Positions 46,322 through 58,667 of a stretch of DNA of 64,000 bases are shown in pieces. This DNA is from Corynebacterium hansenii (GTDB taxonomy: Bacteria > Actinomycetota > Actinomycetes > Mycobacteriales > Mycobacteriaceae): the NCBI RefSeq assembly GCF_030408795.1, contig NZ_CP047211.1, forward strand, positions 2,604,001-2,668,000, in the 5' to 3' direction. The position numbers were made by a program, and so were the translations under genes. The notes beneath the pieces were generated by a model. It was not told the origin of the DNA. It did not search any database and was given only the letters and a program-made list of their open reading frames with translations. Each line of letters starts with the position of its first letter. Within the stretch, counting starts at the first letter, position 1.

Positions 46322-46337
46322 TCGAACACGTGTATCA
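46322..46337 (+). promoter_or_regulatory. LexA-type SOS box upstream of the HNH gene
   Basis: TCGAACACGTGTATCA fits the corynebacterial LexA consensus TCGAA[AC]A-N2-TGTTCGA at 13 of 16 positions and overlaps the -10 TATCAT, an ideal place for repression. Mycobacterial 13E12-family (DUF222/HNH) genes are known LexA targets, which supports the call. Confidence 0.55.
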
Positions 46338-46448
46338 TCTGTGGTGAAGCGGGATGGGGATAATGGGCCGGCTTCCACAGGGGGAACTCGAGGGTTTCCC
46401 GTTGACGTTGCAGTTCCAGTTTCTTTTCGCCACCGTGGGGGAATCGAC

Positions 46449-48290
46449 ATGGCTTTCGACCATGTTCCATCCGATGCAAACGACGATGAGCACAACTGTC
46501 CGGACCACCACCGCAACCACCACGCCCACCCGCCCGACAACGTTGGGTGGGACACGCCCGACGCCGTAGACCAGGCCGATCAAGCTGATCAAAATGGCCA
46601 GGATGGCCAGGCCGGCGGCCAGCAGGAATGCCCGTCGCATCAGTCGACCGAACCGGAGGCCCTGTCGCGCAAGCGGTGGGTCACCGAACGCACCGATGAT
46701 GCGTTGGCCTGCCTGGCCCGTGAGCGCAACATCGCCGAGGTCGACATGGCGATTGCCTGCACACCCGACGGTGGCACGGACGTCGATTCCCACGCCGCGA
46801 CCATCGCCACCCGCATCGGTGCGGGCAAGGTGCGGGCGATGCAGTACTGCGACGTCGGGGTGATGCTCCACCGCATGCCGAGAATCCGGGCCTTCTGTGT
46901 CGGCGGTGTGGTGCCGATGGGGCACCTGGTGAAAATCGCCGCCGCCATCATCGCCGTCACCGACGACCACCTCGAAGAGGTAGAGGCGAAGTTCTTGGAG
47001 TACCTCACGCCCCGGCGGGATTTCCAGGCGCTTCCCGGCATCAGGGTCTTCGCCCGGCACCTGGCCCGCATCGTCGAGGAGATCGAACCGATCTCCACCC
47101 CACCCGACGACGACGCAGAACAACCGGCCTCGGAGGGGTACGTCGCCGACCGGGACTCCCCCGGTGATCACGGGTGCGTGGAGGTGGTGTTGCGCAAGGA
47201 TCGGTTGGCCGAGTTCGACGCCACCGTCCGCGCCATCCGGGATGCCCGCCTCAACGCCGGGGAGGCCTGCACCCTCGCCGATGCGCTCATGCACTTGTGC
47301 CGCGGCGATCACGGCGGGGCGAACGTGACGCTGAATGTGTATGCCGATGGTGGGGTCACCGATGAGGGGGAGCTTCGGTTGTGGTTGGACGGTGCCGGGT
47401 GGTTGCCGACCTACGTGACAAAGCAGTGGTTGGAGCGCGCCACCGCGGTGCGGTTGTCGGGTGATTCGGTCACGGGTGGGTATGTGCCCACCGAGGCGCA
47501 GAAGGCGAGGGTTCGTGGTCGGGATGGTGGGTGCCGGTTTCCGGGGTGTTCGGTGCCGGCGGATAGGTGCCAGATCGATCATGTCGTCAACTACGACCCG
47601 AACCTCGACCACGCCGGATTGGTGGATAACCCGCTGTTCAACACCGCGGGCCAGGGGCATGATCACTGCAGCCACGGTCACGGCGACCATGGCGGCTGCG
47701 GCCACGACCACGACCACTGTGGCCACGCCCATGAGCATGCCGGTGGGTTCGTCGCCGGCAACGCCGCCAACGGTTTGGGTGTGACGGCGACGTGGAATCT
47801 GCAGTGTTTGTGCCAGCACCACCACAACCTCAAGACCAGCAGGCACTGGCATGCGGTGATGCACGACGACGCGTCGGTGACGTGGAGCGACCACACCGGT
47901 GAGGTGCAGGCGACGACGGTGCCGCATGGGCCGATCGCCCACATCAAACGCCAGACCTTCGATCAGCGGGCGGCGAGGTTGGCGAAGACCATCCGCGCCG
48001 ACAACGACAAGCGCATGCGCGCGGCGGCGGAGGCACGGGAGGCGATGGACCGAGCCGAAGTTGATGCGGCCTTGCGGGAACACGCCAGGAAAACCGCGAA
48101 GTATGAGCGGGAGATGGAGGAGTTCGTTGCCGGGCCGTTGAATTCACCGGACCCGGTGGTAGCCGGGGATGCGCGGGCGGTGGTCGATGCGACCGATGAT
48201 GGGTGGCCGTGCACGGAGGACGACACGGAGCCGGCGTCGGTGCCCGAGGCGCCGCGGCCGTTGGGGCCGGACCCCACGGTGCCCTTTTGA
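46449..48290 (+). CDS. DUF222/HNH endonuclease (13E12-like) with His/Cys-rich insert
   Basis: A 613-residue protein of the actinobacterial 13E12 repeat family: an N-terminal DUF222 region (about 60-320) and a C-terminal HNH nuclease with GCRFPGCSVPADRCQIDHVV (zinc Cys plus first His, about 362-378) and CLCQHHHNLKTSRHW (about 453). Between these lies an unusual insert at about 402-432, rich in His/Cys/Gly (HDHCSHGHGDHGG then CGHDHDHCGHAHEH). The N-terminal 55 residues are also His/Asp-rich. Codon use is less GC-biased than neighbours, suggesting transfer. The family is dispersed and possibly mobile; the biological role is unknown. ATG 46449 has GTGGGGG about 8 nt upstream. Confidence 0.88.
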   Translation: MAFDHVPSDANDDEHNCPDHHRNHHAHPPDNVGWDTPDAVDQADQADQNGQDGQAGGQQECPSHQSTEPEALSRKRWVTERTDDALACLARERNIAEVDMAIACTPDGGTDVDSHAATIATRIGAGKVRAMQYCDVGVMLHRMPRIRAFCVGGVVPMGHLVKIAAAIIAVTDDHLEEVEAKFLEYLTPRRDFQALPGIRVFARHLARIVEEIEPISTPPDDDAEQPASEGYVADRDSPGDHGCVEVVLRKDRLAEFDATVRAIRDARLNAGEACTLADALMHLCRGDHGGANVTLNVYADGGVTDEGELRLWLDGAGWLPTYVTKQWLERATAVRLSGDSVTGGYVPTEAQKARVRGRDGGCRFPGCSVPADRCQIDHVVNYDPNLDHAGLVDNPLFNTAGQGHDHCSHGHGDHGGCGHDHDHCGHAHEHAGGFVAGNAANGLGVTATWNLQCLCQHHHNLKTSRHWHAVMHDDASVTWSDHTGEVQATTVPHGPIAHIKRQTFDQRAARLAKTIRADNDKRMRAAAEAREAMDRAEVDAALREHARKTAKYEREMEEFVAGPLNSPDPVVAGDARAVVDATDDGWPCTEDDTEPASVPEAPRPLGPDPTVPF

Positions 48291-48615
48291 TGGTGCCTGA
48301 TGTGGCCCTTCTGATGTCGCGCCTGTTGTGGCCGTTCCGATGGAGGCGGTGATTCCGGTGGCGGCCCGATGGAGGCTACCGATGCACTCGTTCCCATGGA
48401 GAAGCCTGATGCACGGAACCGGAAAGGCACCGCCCGGCCCGGGGCAGGCCAATCCTTGGGCAGGCGAATTCAGGCAACCCGAAACCCAAAACCAAGGCCG
48501 GCGAAGACGAGCCGCGAACTGGACGCGGGGCCCGGCGAGCTTCGGCGACCCCAGAAGCCGGGGCGACCGGCGACACCCGGCGGCCCCGCCCCAAGGACCG
48601 TTGACCCCGAGGCCT
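48291..48615. other. 325-bp region after the HNH gene, possible decayed tail
   Basis: No independent gene. The reading frame of the HNH gene, apart from TGA at 48288-48290 and 48312-48314, stays open to the end of this gap and is Pro/Arg-rich; the first 60 bp contain loosely repeated TGGCCCTT/TGGCCGTT and GATGGAGGC units. This may be a decayed longer C-terminus or mere GC-rich openness. No terminator was recognised. Confidence 0.35.
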
Positions 48616-49551
48616 CTATTCCGCGGACGTGCCGCGTGCCCGGGAAGCCGAGGAACCGGTGCCGGCGTCGGCGTCAGAGGCATCGTCGGCTCCGCCTTCA
48701 TCGGCGCCGGCACCCGCACCCGCACGCCGAGCACGGAGCAGGTACACGACGAGGCCGATCGCGACCAGCACGAGCACGCCGAGCAGGACCCACAAATCGG
48801 ACACCGCACCCGACGCCTTGGCCAACCATTCCTGCATGGCGAACTGCTGGTCCACGGTCGTCGCGCCGCCGAGGCCCGCCGTCCCGCCGGTCACGATGAA
48901 CAGCACGCCCAACGCGACCAACACGACGCCGGCGATCAGCGACAGCGAATTCGTGCGCACCGGCCCGACCTTCACCGTCCGCGGCCGCAGCCACGACCGC
49001 GAACCGAGGTCGAACTTCTCCCACAGCAACGCCATCACCAGAAGGGGCGCGGCCATGCCCAACGCGTACACCGCCATCAGCACGCCGCCCTGCACCGTCG
49101 AACCGCCCGCCAACGCGACGGTCAAAATCGCGCCGAGCAGCGGCCCCGAGCAGAACCCCGCCAAGCCGTACACCGCACCAAGCACCGCGACGTTGAACAC
49201 GCCCGTGCCCTTCGCCGTCGCCCCGGCATCGGGCCCCAAACTCCCGCCGAACCGAAACCCGCCCCCCAGCGCCGTGAACACGCCGAGCGCGATGACCACC
49301 AGGCCCGCGACCAACGTCACCGTCGCGCGATGAATGGTCAGCAGCGACCCGACGGCGCCGATGCCCGCGCCCATCGGCACGAGCACCGCGATCATGCCCA
49401 GGTAAAACACCACCGTGCGCTGCACCAGCTTGCCCACGCCGTCGAAGGCGTACGCGAAAAACGACGGCAGCAGCAGAGCCGAACAGGGGCTCAGCAGCGA
49501 CAGCAACCCGCCCAGGAACGCCCCGGCGAAACCGATCGAACCGACCCCCAC
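48616..49551 (-). CDS. ccdA: CcdA-type thiol-disulfide electron transporter
   Basis: A 311-residue polytopic membrane protein of the CcdA/DsbD family, moving reducing electrons across the membrane to extracytoplasmic thiol proteins. It has about eight hydrophobic segments, and the two family Cys are present: LSLLSPCSALLLP (Cys23) and LAGFCSGPLLGAIL (near 145). The last ~50 residues (from RARRAGAGAGADEGG) are a disordered acidic tail. It begins 3 bp after the stop of the DsbA-like gene, so the two form an operon; together they suggest an exported disulfide exchange pathway. Confidence 0.88.
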   Translation of the reverse strand: MGVGSIGFAGAFLGGLLSLLSPCSALLLPSFFAYAFDGVGKLVQRTVVFYLGMIAVLVPMGAGIGAVGSLLTIHRATVTLVAGLVVIALGVFTALGGGFRFGGSLGPDAGATAKGTGVFNVAVLGAVYGLAGFCSGPLLGAILTVALAGGSTVQGGVLMAVYALGMAAPLLVMALLWEKFDLGSRSWLRPRTVKVGPVRTNSLSLIAGVVLVALGVLFIVTGGTAGLGGATTVDQQFAMQEWLAKASGAVSDLWVLLGVLVLVAIGLVVYLLRARRAGAGAGADEGGADDASDADAGTGSSASRARGTSAE

Positions 49552-49554
49552 GCG

Positions 49555-50319
49555 CTACTCCCCCGCCCCGGCCGGCAGCTGGGACTCGATGGCGTCGATG
49601 AACGTCTGCAGCGGCTGCGCCCCCACGATCGCGCCCTTGCCCACGATGAACGTCGGCGTCGAATTCACGCCGTACAGCGAACCCTCCTCGGCATCCTTGT
49701 CGATCGCCTCATCGAAACGATCCGACAGCATGTCCGCGCGGAACTTCTCCAGATCCGGGATGCCCGCCTCCTCGGCGAAGGACATCAGCGCCTGCTCGTC
49801 CAGGTCCGCGTGGCCGCGCTCGGGGGCGGCGGCCATGACCACGCGGTGGAAATCGTGGAACTTGTCCTGCTCGGCGGCGGCGCGGCCGGCGCGGGCGGCG
49901 AACTTCGAGTCGCCGCCGAAGAGCGGCATGTCGCGCCACTCGATGCGCAGCTTCCCGGTCTCCACGTAATCGGAGATCAGCTTCGGCTCCATGTCGCGGG
50001 CGAACTTCGCGCAGAACGGGCAGCGCCAGTCCGAGTAGTTCACCAGCACCACGGGCGCGTCGACGGGGCCCACCGCCATGCGGTCGTTCTCGTCGCGGCG
50101 GGCGAGGAAGCTCAGCCCCTCGCCGCCCGACCCGGGATCCGCGTGCGGGGTGCCGCCCTCCCCGGAGGCGGCGCCCTTGGCCGGCTCGGAATCGGAGGAC
50201 CCGCCCCACACCATGTACCCGCCGACGCCGGCGATCGCGAGCACGACCACCACCAGCGCAATCAACGCCGGCACCATCCCGGGGGCGGCCTTCTTACTGC
50301 GGTTGGCGGTGTCGCTCAT
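49555..50319 (-). CDS. DsbA-family membrane-anchored thioredoxin-fold oxidoreductase
   Basis: A 254-residue exported thiol oxidoreductase. An N-terminal anchor (about 15-38, VPALIALVVVVLAIAGVGGY) leads to a thioredoxin fold with the CPFC active site (Cys100, Cys103) in YSDWRCPFCAKF, a helical insertion and the cis-Pro segment NSTPTFIVGKGAIVGAQPL. This resembles the DsbA/DSBA-like group of actinobacteria. ATG 50319 follows AACGGAGATCAC. Probably introduces or reshuffles disulfides in secreted proteins with CcdA encoded next to it. A dispersed 11-mer lies at 50378-50388, 59 bp upstream. Confidence 0.9.
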   Translation of the reverse strand: MSDTANRSKKAAPGMVPALIALVVVVLAIAGVGGYMVWGGSSDSEPAKGAASGEGGTPHADPGSGGEGLSFLARRDENDRMAVGPVDAPVVLVNYSDWRCPFCAKFARDMEPKLISDYVETGKLRIEWRDMPLFGGDSKFAARAGRAAAEQDKFHDFHRVVMAAAPERGHADLDEQALMSFAEEAGIPDLEKFRADMLSDRFDEAIDKDAEEGSLYGVNSTPTFIVGKGAIVGAQPLQTFIDAIESQLPAGAGE

Positions 50320-50443
50320 GTGATCTCCGTTTCCTGTTCGGGTCGAATGTCGCGGTCCATCGATTGTGCATGCCCTTGCTTTGCGACGCCCACGACCCCT
50401 CGGCACGCCACGGAACCAGGGGCGCCCCACCGTAACCCATCGC

Positions 50444-50481
50444 GAAAAAACCGGCCCTCCCGCACCCGCGGGAGAGCCGGT
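50444..50481 (-). terminator. terminator of purSQL
   Basis: Stem ACCGGC-CCTCCCGC / GCGGGAG-AGCCGGT with a C-A imperfection and a T6 run (GGTTTTTTCG) on the minus strand, 22 bp past the purL stop. Confidence 0.88.
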
Positions 50482-50502
50482 CGACGACGACGGCGACGGA
50501 GA

Positions 50503-52854
<2,352 letters not shown>

Positions 52855-52867
52855 GTCGATCCTCCCT

Positions 52868-53539
52868 TTACGCGCCGATGGCGGAGACGGCGGACAGGAA
52901 CAGCTCGAGACCGTCGAGCGACGGGCCGGTCAGCGCCTCGACGGCGTGCTCCGGGTGCGGCATGAGGCCCACGACGCGGCCGTCGGCGCTGCACACGCCG
53001 GCGATGTCGTTGATCGAGCCGTTGGGGTTCTCCACGTAGCGGAACACCACGCGGCCCTCCTCCTCCAGCTCGCGGATGGTGTCCGGGGCGGCCTGGAAAC
53101 GGCCCTCGCCGTGCTTCGACGGGATGAGGATCTCCTGGCCCGCCGTCAGCGACGACGTCCACGCGGTGTCGGCGTTCTCCACCTTCAGGTGCAGGTCGCG
53201 GCACACGAAGTGCAGGCCCTCGTTGCGGGTCAGGGCGCCCGGCAGGAGGCCGGACTCGGTGAGGATCTGGAAGCCGTTGCAGATGCCCAGCACCGGCATG
53301 CCCTTGCCCGCGGCGTCGATGACCGACCGCATGACCGGGGCCAGCGCGGAGATCGCGCCGCTGCGCAGGTAGTCGCCGTAGGAGAAGCCGCCGGGCACGA
53401 CGACGGCGTCGACGCCCTTCAGGTCGGCGTCGGCGTGCCAGAGATCGACCGCCTCCGCCCCGGCCAGCCGCACGGCGCGGGCGGCGTCGACGTCATCCAG
53501 GGTGCCGGGGAAGGTGATGACGCCGATCCTGGCGGTCAC
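52868..53539 (-). CDS. purQ: phosphoribosylformylglycinamidine synthase, glutaminase subunit
   Basis: Class I glutamine amidotransferase that gives ammonia to PurL. The 223-residue protein has [18 protein letters not shown], the nucleophile Cys87 in [10 protein letters not shown] and the His of [13 protein letters not shown] near 197. The GTG at 53539 overlaps the purS stop (GTGA) and gives the family N-terminus [18 protein letters not shown]; a longer start would read into purS. Normal length. Confidence 0.97.
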   Translation of the reverse strand: MTARIGVITFPGTLDDVDAARAVRLAGAEAVDLWHADADLKGVDAVVVPGGFSYGDYLRSGAISALAPVMRSVIDAAGKGMPVLGICNGFQILTESGLLPGALTRNEGLHFVCRDLHLKVENADTAWTSSLTAGQEILIPSKHGEGRFQAAPDTIRELEEEGRVVFRYVENPNGSINDIAGVCSADGRVVGLMPHPEHAVEALTGPSLDGLELFLSAVSAIGA

Positions 53540-53778
53540 TTGCCCTCCCCGCGCACGACCTCGAAGTCCTCGATGACCGTGTTGGCCAGCAGCGTCTCCG
53601 CCAGGCGGTTCAGGTCCTCGTCGGAAACGGAATCGTCGACCTCGAGCTCGAATCGCTTGCCCTGGCGAACGTCCGACACCCCGGAGACGCCGATGCGCCC
53701 CAGAGCCCGGTGGACGGCCTGGCCCTGCGGGTCGAGGATCTCCGCCTTGGGCATCACATTGACAACTACACGCGCCAC
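53536..53778 (-). CDS. purS: phosphoribosylformylglycinamidine synthase subunit PurS
   Basis: Small structural subunit that joins PurL and PurQ. The 80-residue protein runs [26 protein letters not shown] ... [17 protein letters not shown], the typical PurS pattern (in parts: [28 protein letters not shown]). The GTG at 53778 has AGGAGCAC about 8 nt upstream. First gene of purSQL; its promoter must lie in the 110 bp shared with the divergent CHAP-like gene. Confidence 0.95.
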   Translation of the reverse strand: MARVVVNVMPKAEILDPQGQAVHRALGRIGVSGVSDVRQGKRFELEVDDSVSDEDLNRLAETLLANTVIEDFEVVRGEGK

Positions 53779-53888
53779 GTAAGTGCTCCTGTTTTTCGGT
53801 GGGAAGCCCCGCCTGGTCGCGGGACGCATATCCGGGGACAACTCTACTAGGCGGCGGGGACCGCACACGCCGCCGCTATCCTGAGCCC

Positions 53889-54663
53889 ATGACCGACGCC
53901 CGCCCTCCCCGACGTTTCGGCCTCGCCCCCTGGCCCATCCTGCTGCTCGTGTTCGTGTTCGCCTTCGGTGCGGCGGTGACGCTGTGGGGGCCGGTCAACC
54001 TCCTGGCCTGGCGCGGGGGCCCCTTCCCCGAGACCGACCCCGAGCGGCCCCTCTACCAGCAGGGCATCGTGGAAATCGCGCGCGCCCAGTACGAGGAACA
54101 GCCCGGCGGCGCCCGCTACTTCACGCGCGGCGACGGGGAGGCCGGCCCGTCGGAAAGCACCGTGGCCCCCAAGACCGGACCGGACCGCCGCTATCCGGAG
54201 GGCCGCTGGGACGCCGCATTCGTGTCGTGGGTGCTCAACGAGGTGGGGCTGCCGGTGCGGGCGGAGCAGCCGGGGCGGCCCAATTCGTGGTTGGTGACGG
54301 ACGTCCTCGAGCTCGCCGGGGCGATGGCCGACCGGGGCGCCTACATCGACGCCGCGGCGGAGCCGGAGTTCTCGCCGCAGATCGGCGACCTGGTGTTCTA
54401 CGACTACCCGGGGCCGTTCGGCCACCACGTCAACATGGTCGTGGCGGTGCACGGCGAGGTGGTCACCGTCGGCGGCGACGAATTCGGCAAGGTCGGCCTG
54501 GCCAGCATGAACCTGCGCAACCGCAGCGGCATCATGGGCTGGGGCGCCACCGGCATGCTGGAGGGGCCGCTGGCGGCGGATCCGCTGCCGGCTCCGGAAA
54601 TCGACGTGATCCCGCTTCCCGACGACGCCGACCCGGATCCCGAGTTCGGCCCGCGGCCGGCGC

Positions 54664-54689
<26 letters not shown>
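53889..54689 (+). CDS. membrane-anchored CHAP-like protein, catalytic Cys absent
   Basis: A 266-residue protein with one N-terminal membrane anchor (about 15-38) and an extracytoplasmic CHAP-like (NlpC/P60-related) domain. The usual WC-x-x-F-V motif reads GRWDAAFVSWVLNEVG, so the catalytic Cys is Asp108, while GHHVNMVVAVHGEVVTVGG keeps the His (about 179-180). It is thus probably inactive as a peptidase or amidase and may bind cell wall. The C-terminus is acidic/Pro-rich. TATCCT lies about 9 nt before ATG 53889 (probably leaderless). Its end overlaps mpx by 26 bp. Confidence 0.75.
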
Positions 54690-55163
<474 letters not shown>

Positions 55164-55167
<4 letters not shown>

Positions 55168-55865
55168 GCCGCCCATCGTAGGGGCACCGCGCCGTAGCCC
55201 GCCGGGGCGACGCCCGCGGCCATGGCCATGTCCAGCAGGCGGAGGATGTCGCGGCGCACCTTCTCGTCGCGCAGGCGGGCGGCGGACACCGAGATGCGGA
55301 TCGGCCGGCCGTCGGCGAGGGCGCGGTTGACCGAGTTGCGCATCGCCCGGCGCCACCAGCGCGCGGCGCCGAAGCCCTCGCCCACCGCCAGCACGCGGGT
55401 GGGGTCGGTGGCGCCGGTGACCAGGTCGTGGACGCCGTGCAGGTCGGCGGCGATGCGGAAGCCCAGGTCCGGCAGAACCTCCAGCGTGCCGGGCGACATC
55501 AGCCAGCGCGGCGGGGCGAACATGTCGGTTTCCAGGCTCAGCGCCCGCATCTGGCGCGTCGCGGCGGTCAGGCGCAGCCGGGCCTCGTGGGCGTCGAGCG
55601 AGGCAAATTCGCCGCGCCGGCCGCGGTCCGACTGGTCGTAGCCGGCCAGCAGGATCTCGGCGCCCTCGTCGCGCCGGCGCCGGATCCAATCGAGCACCGC
55701 CGGCGAATCCCGCAGTGACCAATCCCCGCCCAGATACGGCGCGACCAGCAGAGACGGCGAGATGCCCCGGTACTCCAGGGCGGCGATGAAACGTGCGGCG
55801 TCGAGCAGCCGGTCATCCCGGATGCCCGACACCGACACCACGAGGGCGGGCGAGACGGCGGTCAT
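55164..55865 (-). CDS. DUF2334 / polysaccharide-deacetylase-like protein
   Basis: A 233-residue cytoplasmic protein of the DUF2334 family, related to polysaccharide deacetylases by a strand-rich barrel but lacking clear catalytic His/Asp metal triad. Seen: LVVSVSGIRDDRLLDAARFI, GAEILLAGYDQSDRG, DMFAPPRWLMSPGTLEVL and PIRISVSAARLRDEKVRRD. Function unknown. It overlaps mpx by 4 bp and is likely co-transcribed with it. The start is followed by MTAVSPALVVSVS, a strong first strand. Confidence 0.75.
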
Positions 55866-55932
55866 GGGCCAAGCAAAGCATCGCGGGGTGAATTCCCGGT
55901 GAAGGCCAGGGGACGCCCGCCCTAACGCCGGG

Positions 55933-56541
55933 CTAATCCCAGTGCACGACCTCGTCCAGGGCCAGGCCCTTCCGCCAGCCGAAGGCCTCCAGGTCACGGA
56001 CCTCCGCCAGGTGCGTCACGGGGCCCAGGCACAGCCACGCCACGGGACGGACCGGCTTTGCGACGCCGATGAACTCCGCCAAAAAGTCTTCCTCGTAGAA
56101 GCTGACCCACCCGATGCCGGCGCGTTCGGCCGTGGCGGCGAGCCACATGTTCTGGATGGCCAGGGCCACCGACATCAGGCCGGTGTCGTCGATGGTGTGC
56201 CGGCCCAGGATGTTCGGGCCGCCCCGCTCGGGGTCGTACGTCACCACGATGCCGGTGCCCGATTCCACGATGCCCTCGATGCGGATCGGGTCGAACGTGC
56301 CGCGGCGGTCGTCGGGAAGCGAATCGGCGAAAGCGGCGCGGCACCCCGCCACGTGGTCCGCGAACTCGCGCAGGCGCTCCGGCCGCCGCACCACGTGGAA
56401 ATCCCACGGCTGCGACAGCCCCACCGACGGCGCGGCGTGGCCGGCACCGAGGATGCGCATGAGCGCATCGTCGGCGATGACCCCGCCGCTGAACTCGCGG
56501 CGCACGTCGCGGCGGCGGCCGATGGCCTCGTAGACGTCCAT
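55933..56541 (-). CDS. bluB: 5,6-dimethylbenzimidazole synthase
   Basis: Oxygen-dependent flavin-destroying enzyme that makes 5,6-dimethylbenzimidazole, the lower ligand of vitamin B12, from FMNH2. The 202-residue protein belongs to the nitroreductase fold but has the BluB signatures: RRDVRREF, HAAPSVGLSQPWDFHVVR, FDPIRIEGIVESGTGIVVTYD, GGPNILGRHTIDDTGLMSVALAIQNMWLAA, here in parts GGPNILGRHTID and AIQNMWLAATAE, and GIGWVSFYEEDFL. The conserved Asp/Ser pocket residues of BluB are in place. ATG 56541 overlaps the ptrB stop (TGATG), coupling it to purC-ptrB. A dispersed 11-mer (56055) encodes GVAKP. Confidence 0.94.
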   Translation of the reverse strand: MDVYEAIGRRRDVRREFSGGVIADDALMRILGAGHAAPSVGLSQPWDFHVVRRPERLREFADHVAGCRAAFADSLPDDRRGTFDPIRIEGIVESGTGIVVTYDPERGGPNILGRHTIDDTGLMSVALAIQNMWLAATAERAGIGWVSFYEEDFLAEFIGVAKPVRPVAWLCLGPVTHLAEVRDLEAFGWRKGLALDEVVHWD

Positions 56542-58667
56542 CAGGCGGCGCCGGCGGCCCGGAGCAGCCAGGCGTACTGGAACGCGGTCTCGCGCCACTT
56601 CGCGTAGCGGCCCGAGACGCCGCCGTGGCCGGCGCTCATCTCCGTCTTGAGCAGGAACGGGCCCGCGCCCTCGACGCCGCCGGCGACCTCGCGCAGCTTC
56701 GCGATCCACTTCGCCGGCTCCACGTACAGCACGCGGGTGTCGTTGAGGCTGGTCACCGCGAGGATGGGCGGGTACTTCTTCGGCTCGACGTTCTCGTACG
56801 GGGCGTAGGAGGCCATGTAGTCGTAGACCTCCTCCTCGTGGAACGGGTCGCCCCACTCGTCCCACTCCACCACCGTCAGCGGCAGCTCGGGCATGAGCAT
56901 CGACGTCAGCGGGTCGACGAAGGGCACGACGGCCTCGATGCCCGCGAACCGGTCGCCCGCCATGTTCGCCACCGCGCCCATGAGCATGCCGCCCGCCGAG
57001 CCGCCGTCGGCGACCATGCGGTCGCGGGCGGTGATCCCGGCGTCGAGCAGGTCGTCGGCGACGTCGATGAAGTCGGTGAACGTGTTCTTCTTCGCCAGCC
57101 CCCGGCCCTGCTCCCACCAGGCGCGGCCCATCTCGCCGCCGCCGCGCACGTGGGCGATGGCGAAGATCATGCCGCGGTCCATCAGCGACAGCCTGGCGAC
57201 GGAGAAGCCCGGGTCGATCGGGGCCTCGTAGGAGCCGTAGCCGTACAGCAGCAGCGGGTTCGGCGACGAGAGATCCAGGTCCGCGCGGTGCACCAGCGAC
57301 ACCGGCACCTTCGCGCCGTCGCGGGCGGTGACCCAGCGGCGCGTGGCCGCGTAATCGCCCGGCTCGTACCCGCCGCGGACGGGCTGGCGCTTGAGCATCT
57401 CGCGCTCGCCGGTGGCGACGTCGATCTGCCACACCTCCGAGGGCGTGGTGAAGGAGCCGTAGGAGAACCGCAGCACCGGCGCCTCCCACTCGGGATTGCC
57501 CGCCGACGCGGCGGTGTAGAGCTCTTCCGGGAATTCGAGCTCGGAGAAATCCACGGCGGCGTCGTCGTCAAGCACGGCCAATGCCAGCCTGCCGATGCCG
57601 CCCGACCGGTACGCCAGCACCAGGTGCCCCGCGAAGCAGTCGACGCCCTCGATGCGGACGTCGTCGCGGTGGGCGACGAGCTCGCGCAGGTCGGACACCG
57701 AATCGAAGGTGCCCGCGGGCACCGCGCCGAGCGCGAAATTCGGGCCCGTCATGTTGTGCGTGATCAGCCAGAGATCCTCGCCGCCGATGACGGCGTGATC
57801 GACGTCGTACTCCACGCCGCGCTCGCGGGGGCGCACGCACGTCGGCTCGCCGGTCGGGTCGGAGCAGTCGAGGAACCAGGTCTCCGACGTGATCTTCGAG
57901 CCGGCCTCGAAGATCAGGTACTTCTCGCTGCGGGTGGTGCCCACGCCGACCCAGTAGGACTCGTCCGGTTCGTGGAAGACGCGCACGTCCTCCGACGTCG
58001 GCGCGCCGACGGCATGGCGCCACACCGAATCCGGCCGCCAGGCCTCGTCGAGGCGCTGGTAGAAGAGGTAGTCGGAGCCCACCCACGTCGCTCCGGCGGC
58101 GATGTCGGAGATGACGTCGTCGTACAGCTCGCCGGTGCGCAAATCCTTGATGCGCAGCGTGTACCGCTCATCGCCGACCACGTCGGTGGAGTAGGCCAGC
58201 AGGTTGCCGTCGACGGTCACCGACGCGGCGCCCAGCGAGAAGAACTCGTGGCCCTCGGCCAACTCGTTGAGGTCCAGCAGGATCTCCTCGCCCGGCACCG
58301 TCTCGCCCGGCGCGGCGTCCGGGATGGCCGGCGGGGTCCAGTCGTCGCCGTCGGCGCGCATGCGGCACGACAGCCCGTAGGACTTCCCCTCCAGGGTGCG
58401 CGAGTAGTACCACCAGTCACCCGAGCGCACCGGCACCGACATGTCGGTCTCCTGCACGCGGGACTTGATCTCGCCGAAGATCGCCTCGGACAGGTCGCCG
58501 AGATCCGCGGTCATCGCGTCGGTGTACGCGTTCTCCGCGTTCAGGTGCGCGATGACCTCCGGGTCCGCCTTGTCGCGCAGCCACTCGTAGTCGTCGGCGA
58601 ACTCGCGTCCGTGGCGGACCCGGACGTGCGGGCGGCGGGCGGCGACGGGCGGTTGCGCCCCCGTCAC
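56541..58667 (-). CDS. ptrB: oligopeptidase B (prolyl oligopeptidase family)
   Basis: Serine peptidase (S9A) cutting small peptides after basic residues. The 708-residue protein has an N-terminal seven-blade propeller (about 60-430) and an alpha/beta hydrolase end: [47 protein letters not shown], here in parts [15 protein letters not shown] and NTFTDFID, the Ser in [14 protein letters not shown] (about 554), SLNDTRV and the His in [11 protein letters not shown] near 688. The GTG at 58667 overlaps the purC stop (GTGA). First residues [15 protein letters not shown] match the S9A N-terminus. A dispersed 11-mer (57563) encodes VLDDD. Confidence 0.93.
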   Translation of the reverse strand: MTGAQPPVAARRPHVRVRHGREFADDYEWLRDKADPEVIAHLNAENAYTDAMTADLGDLSEAIFGEIKSRVQETDMSVPVRSGDWWYYSRTLEGKSYGLSCRMRADGDDWTPPAIPDAAPGETVPGEEILLDLNELAEGHEFFSLGAASVTVDGNLLAYSTDVVGDERYTLRIKDLRTGELYDDVISDIAAGATWVGSDYLFYQRLDEAWRPDSVWRHAVGAPTSEDVRVFHEPDESYWVGVGTTRSEKYLIFEAGSKITSETWFLDCSDPTGEPTCVRPRERGVEYDVDHAVIGGEDLWLITHNMTGPNFALGAVPAGTFDSVSDLRELVAHRDDVRIEGVDCFAGHLVLAYRSGGIGRLALAVLDDDAAVDFSELEFPEELYTAASAGNPEWEAPVLRFSYGSFTTPSEVWQIDVATGEREMLKRQPVRGGYEPGDYAATRRWVTARDGAKVPVSLVHRADLDLSSPNPLLLYGYGSYEAPIDPGFSVARLSLMDRGMIFAIAHVRGGGEMGRAWWEQGRGLAKKNTFTDFIDVADDLLDAGITARDRMVADGGSAGGMLMGAVANMAGDRFAGIEAVVPFVDPLTSMLMPELPLTVVEWDEWGDPFHEEEVYDYMASYAPYENVEPKKYPPILAVTSLNDTRVLYVEPAKWIAKLREVAGGVEGAGPFLLKTEMSAGHGGVSGRYAKWRETAFQYAWLLRAAGAA

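Larger units (their letters stand above)
45809..46448. other. 640-bp non-coding region upstream of the HNH gene
   Basis: No credible gene. It carries a dispersed 11-mer (45881), a degenerate 50-bp direct repeat (46052-46101 and 46162-46212, both around GCGCGGACGACG and CCAGCCA), a short repeat GGTGCGAAA at 46257 and 46275, and from about 46265 an AT-richer promoter zone with a TATCAT -10 at 46333-46338 and an SOS-box match (46322-46337). Some open frames on the minus strand are long, but their Arg/His-rich translations look random. Confidence 0.5.

Noticed and set aside
45694..46479. A 261-codon minus-strand frame over the HNH promoter region
   Set aside because: Random-looking Arg/His/Trp-rich translation, overlaps arsC and the promoter, no homology recognised.
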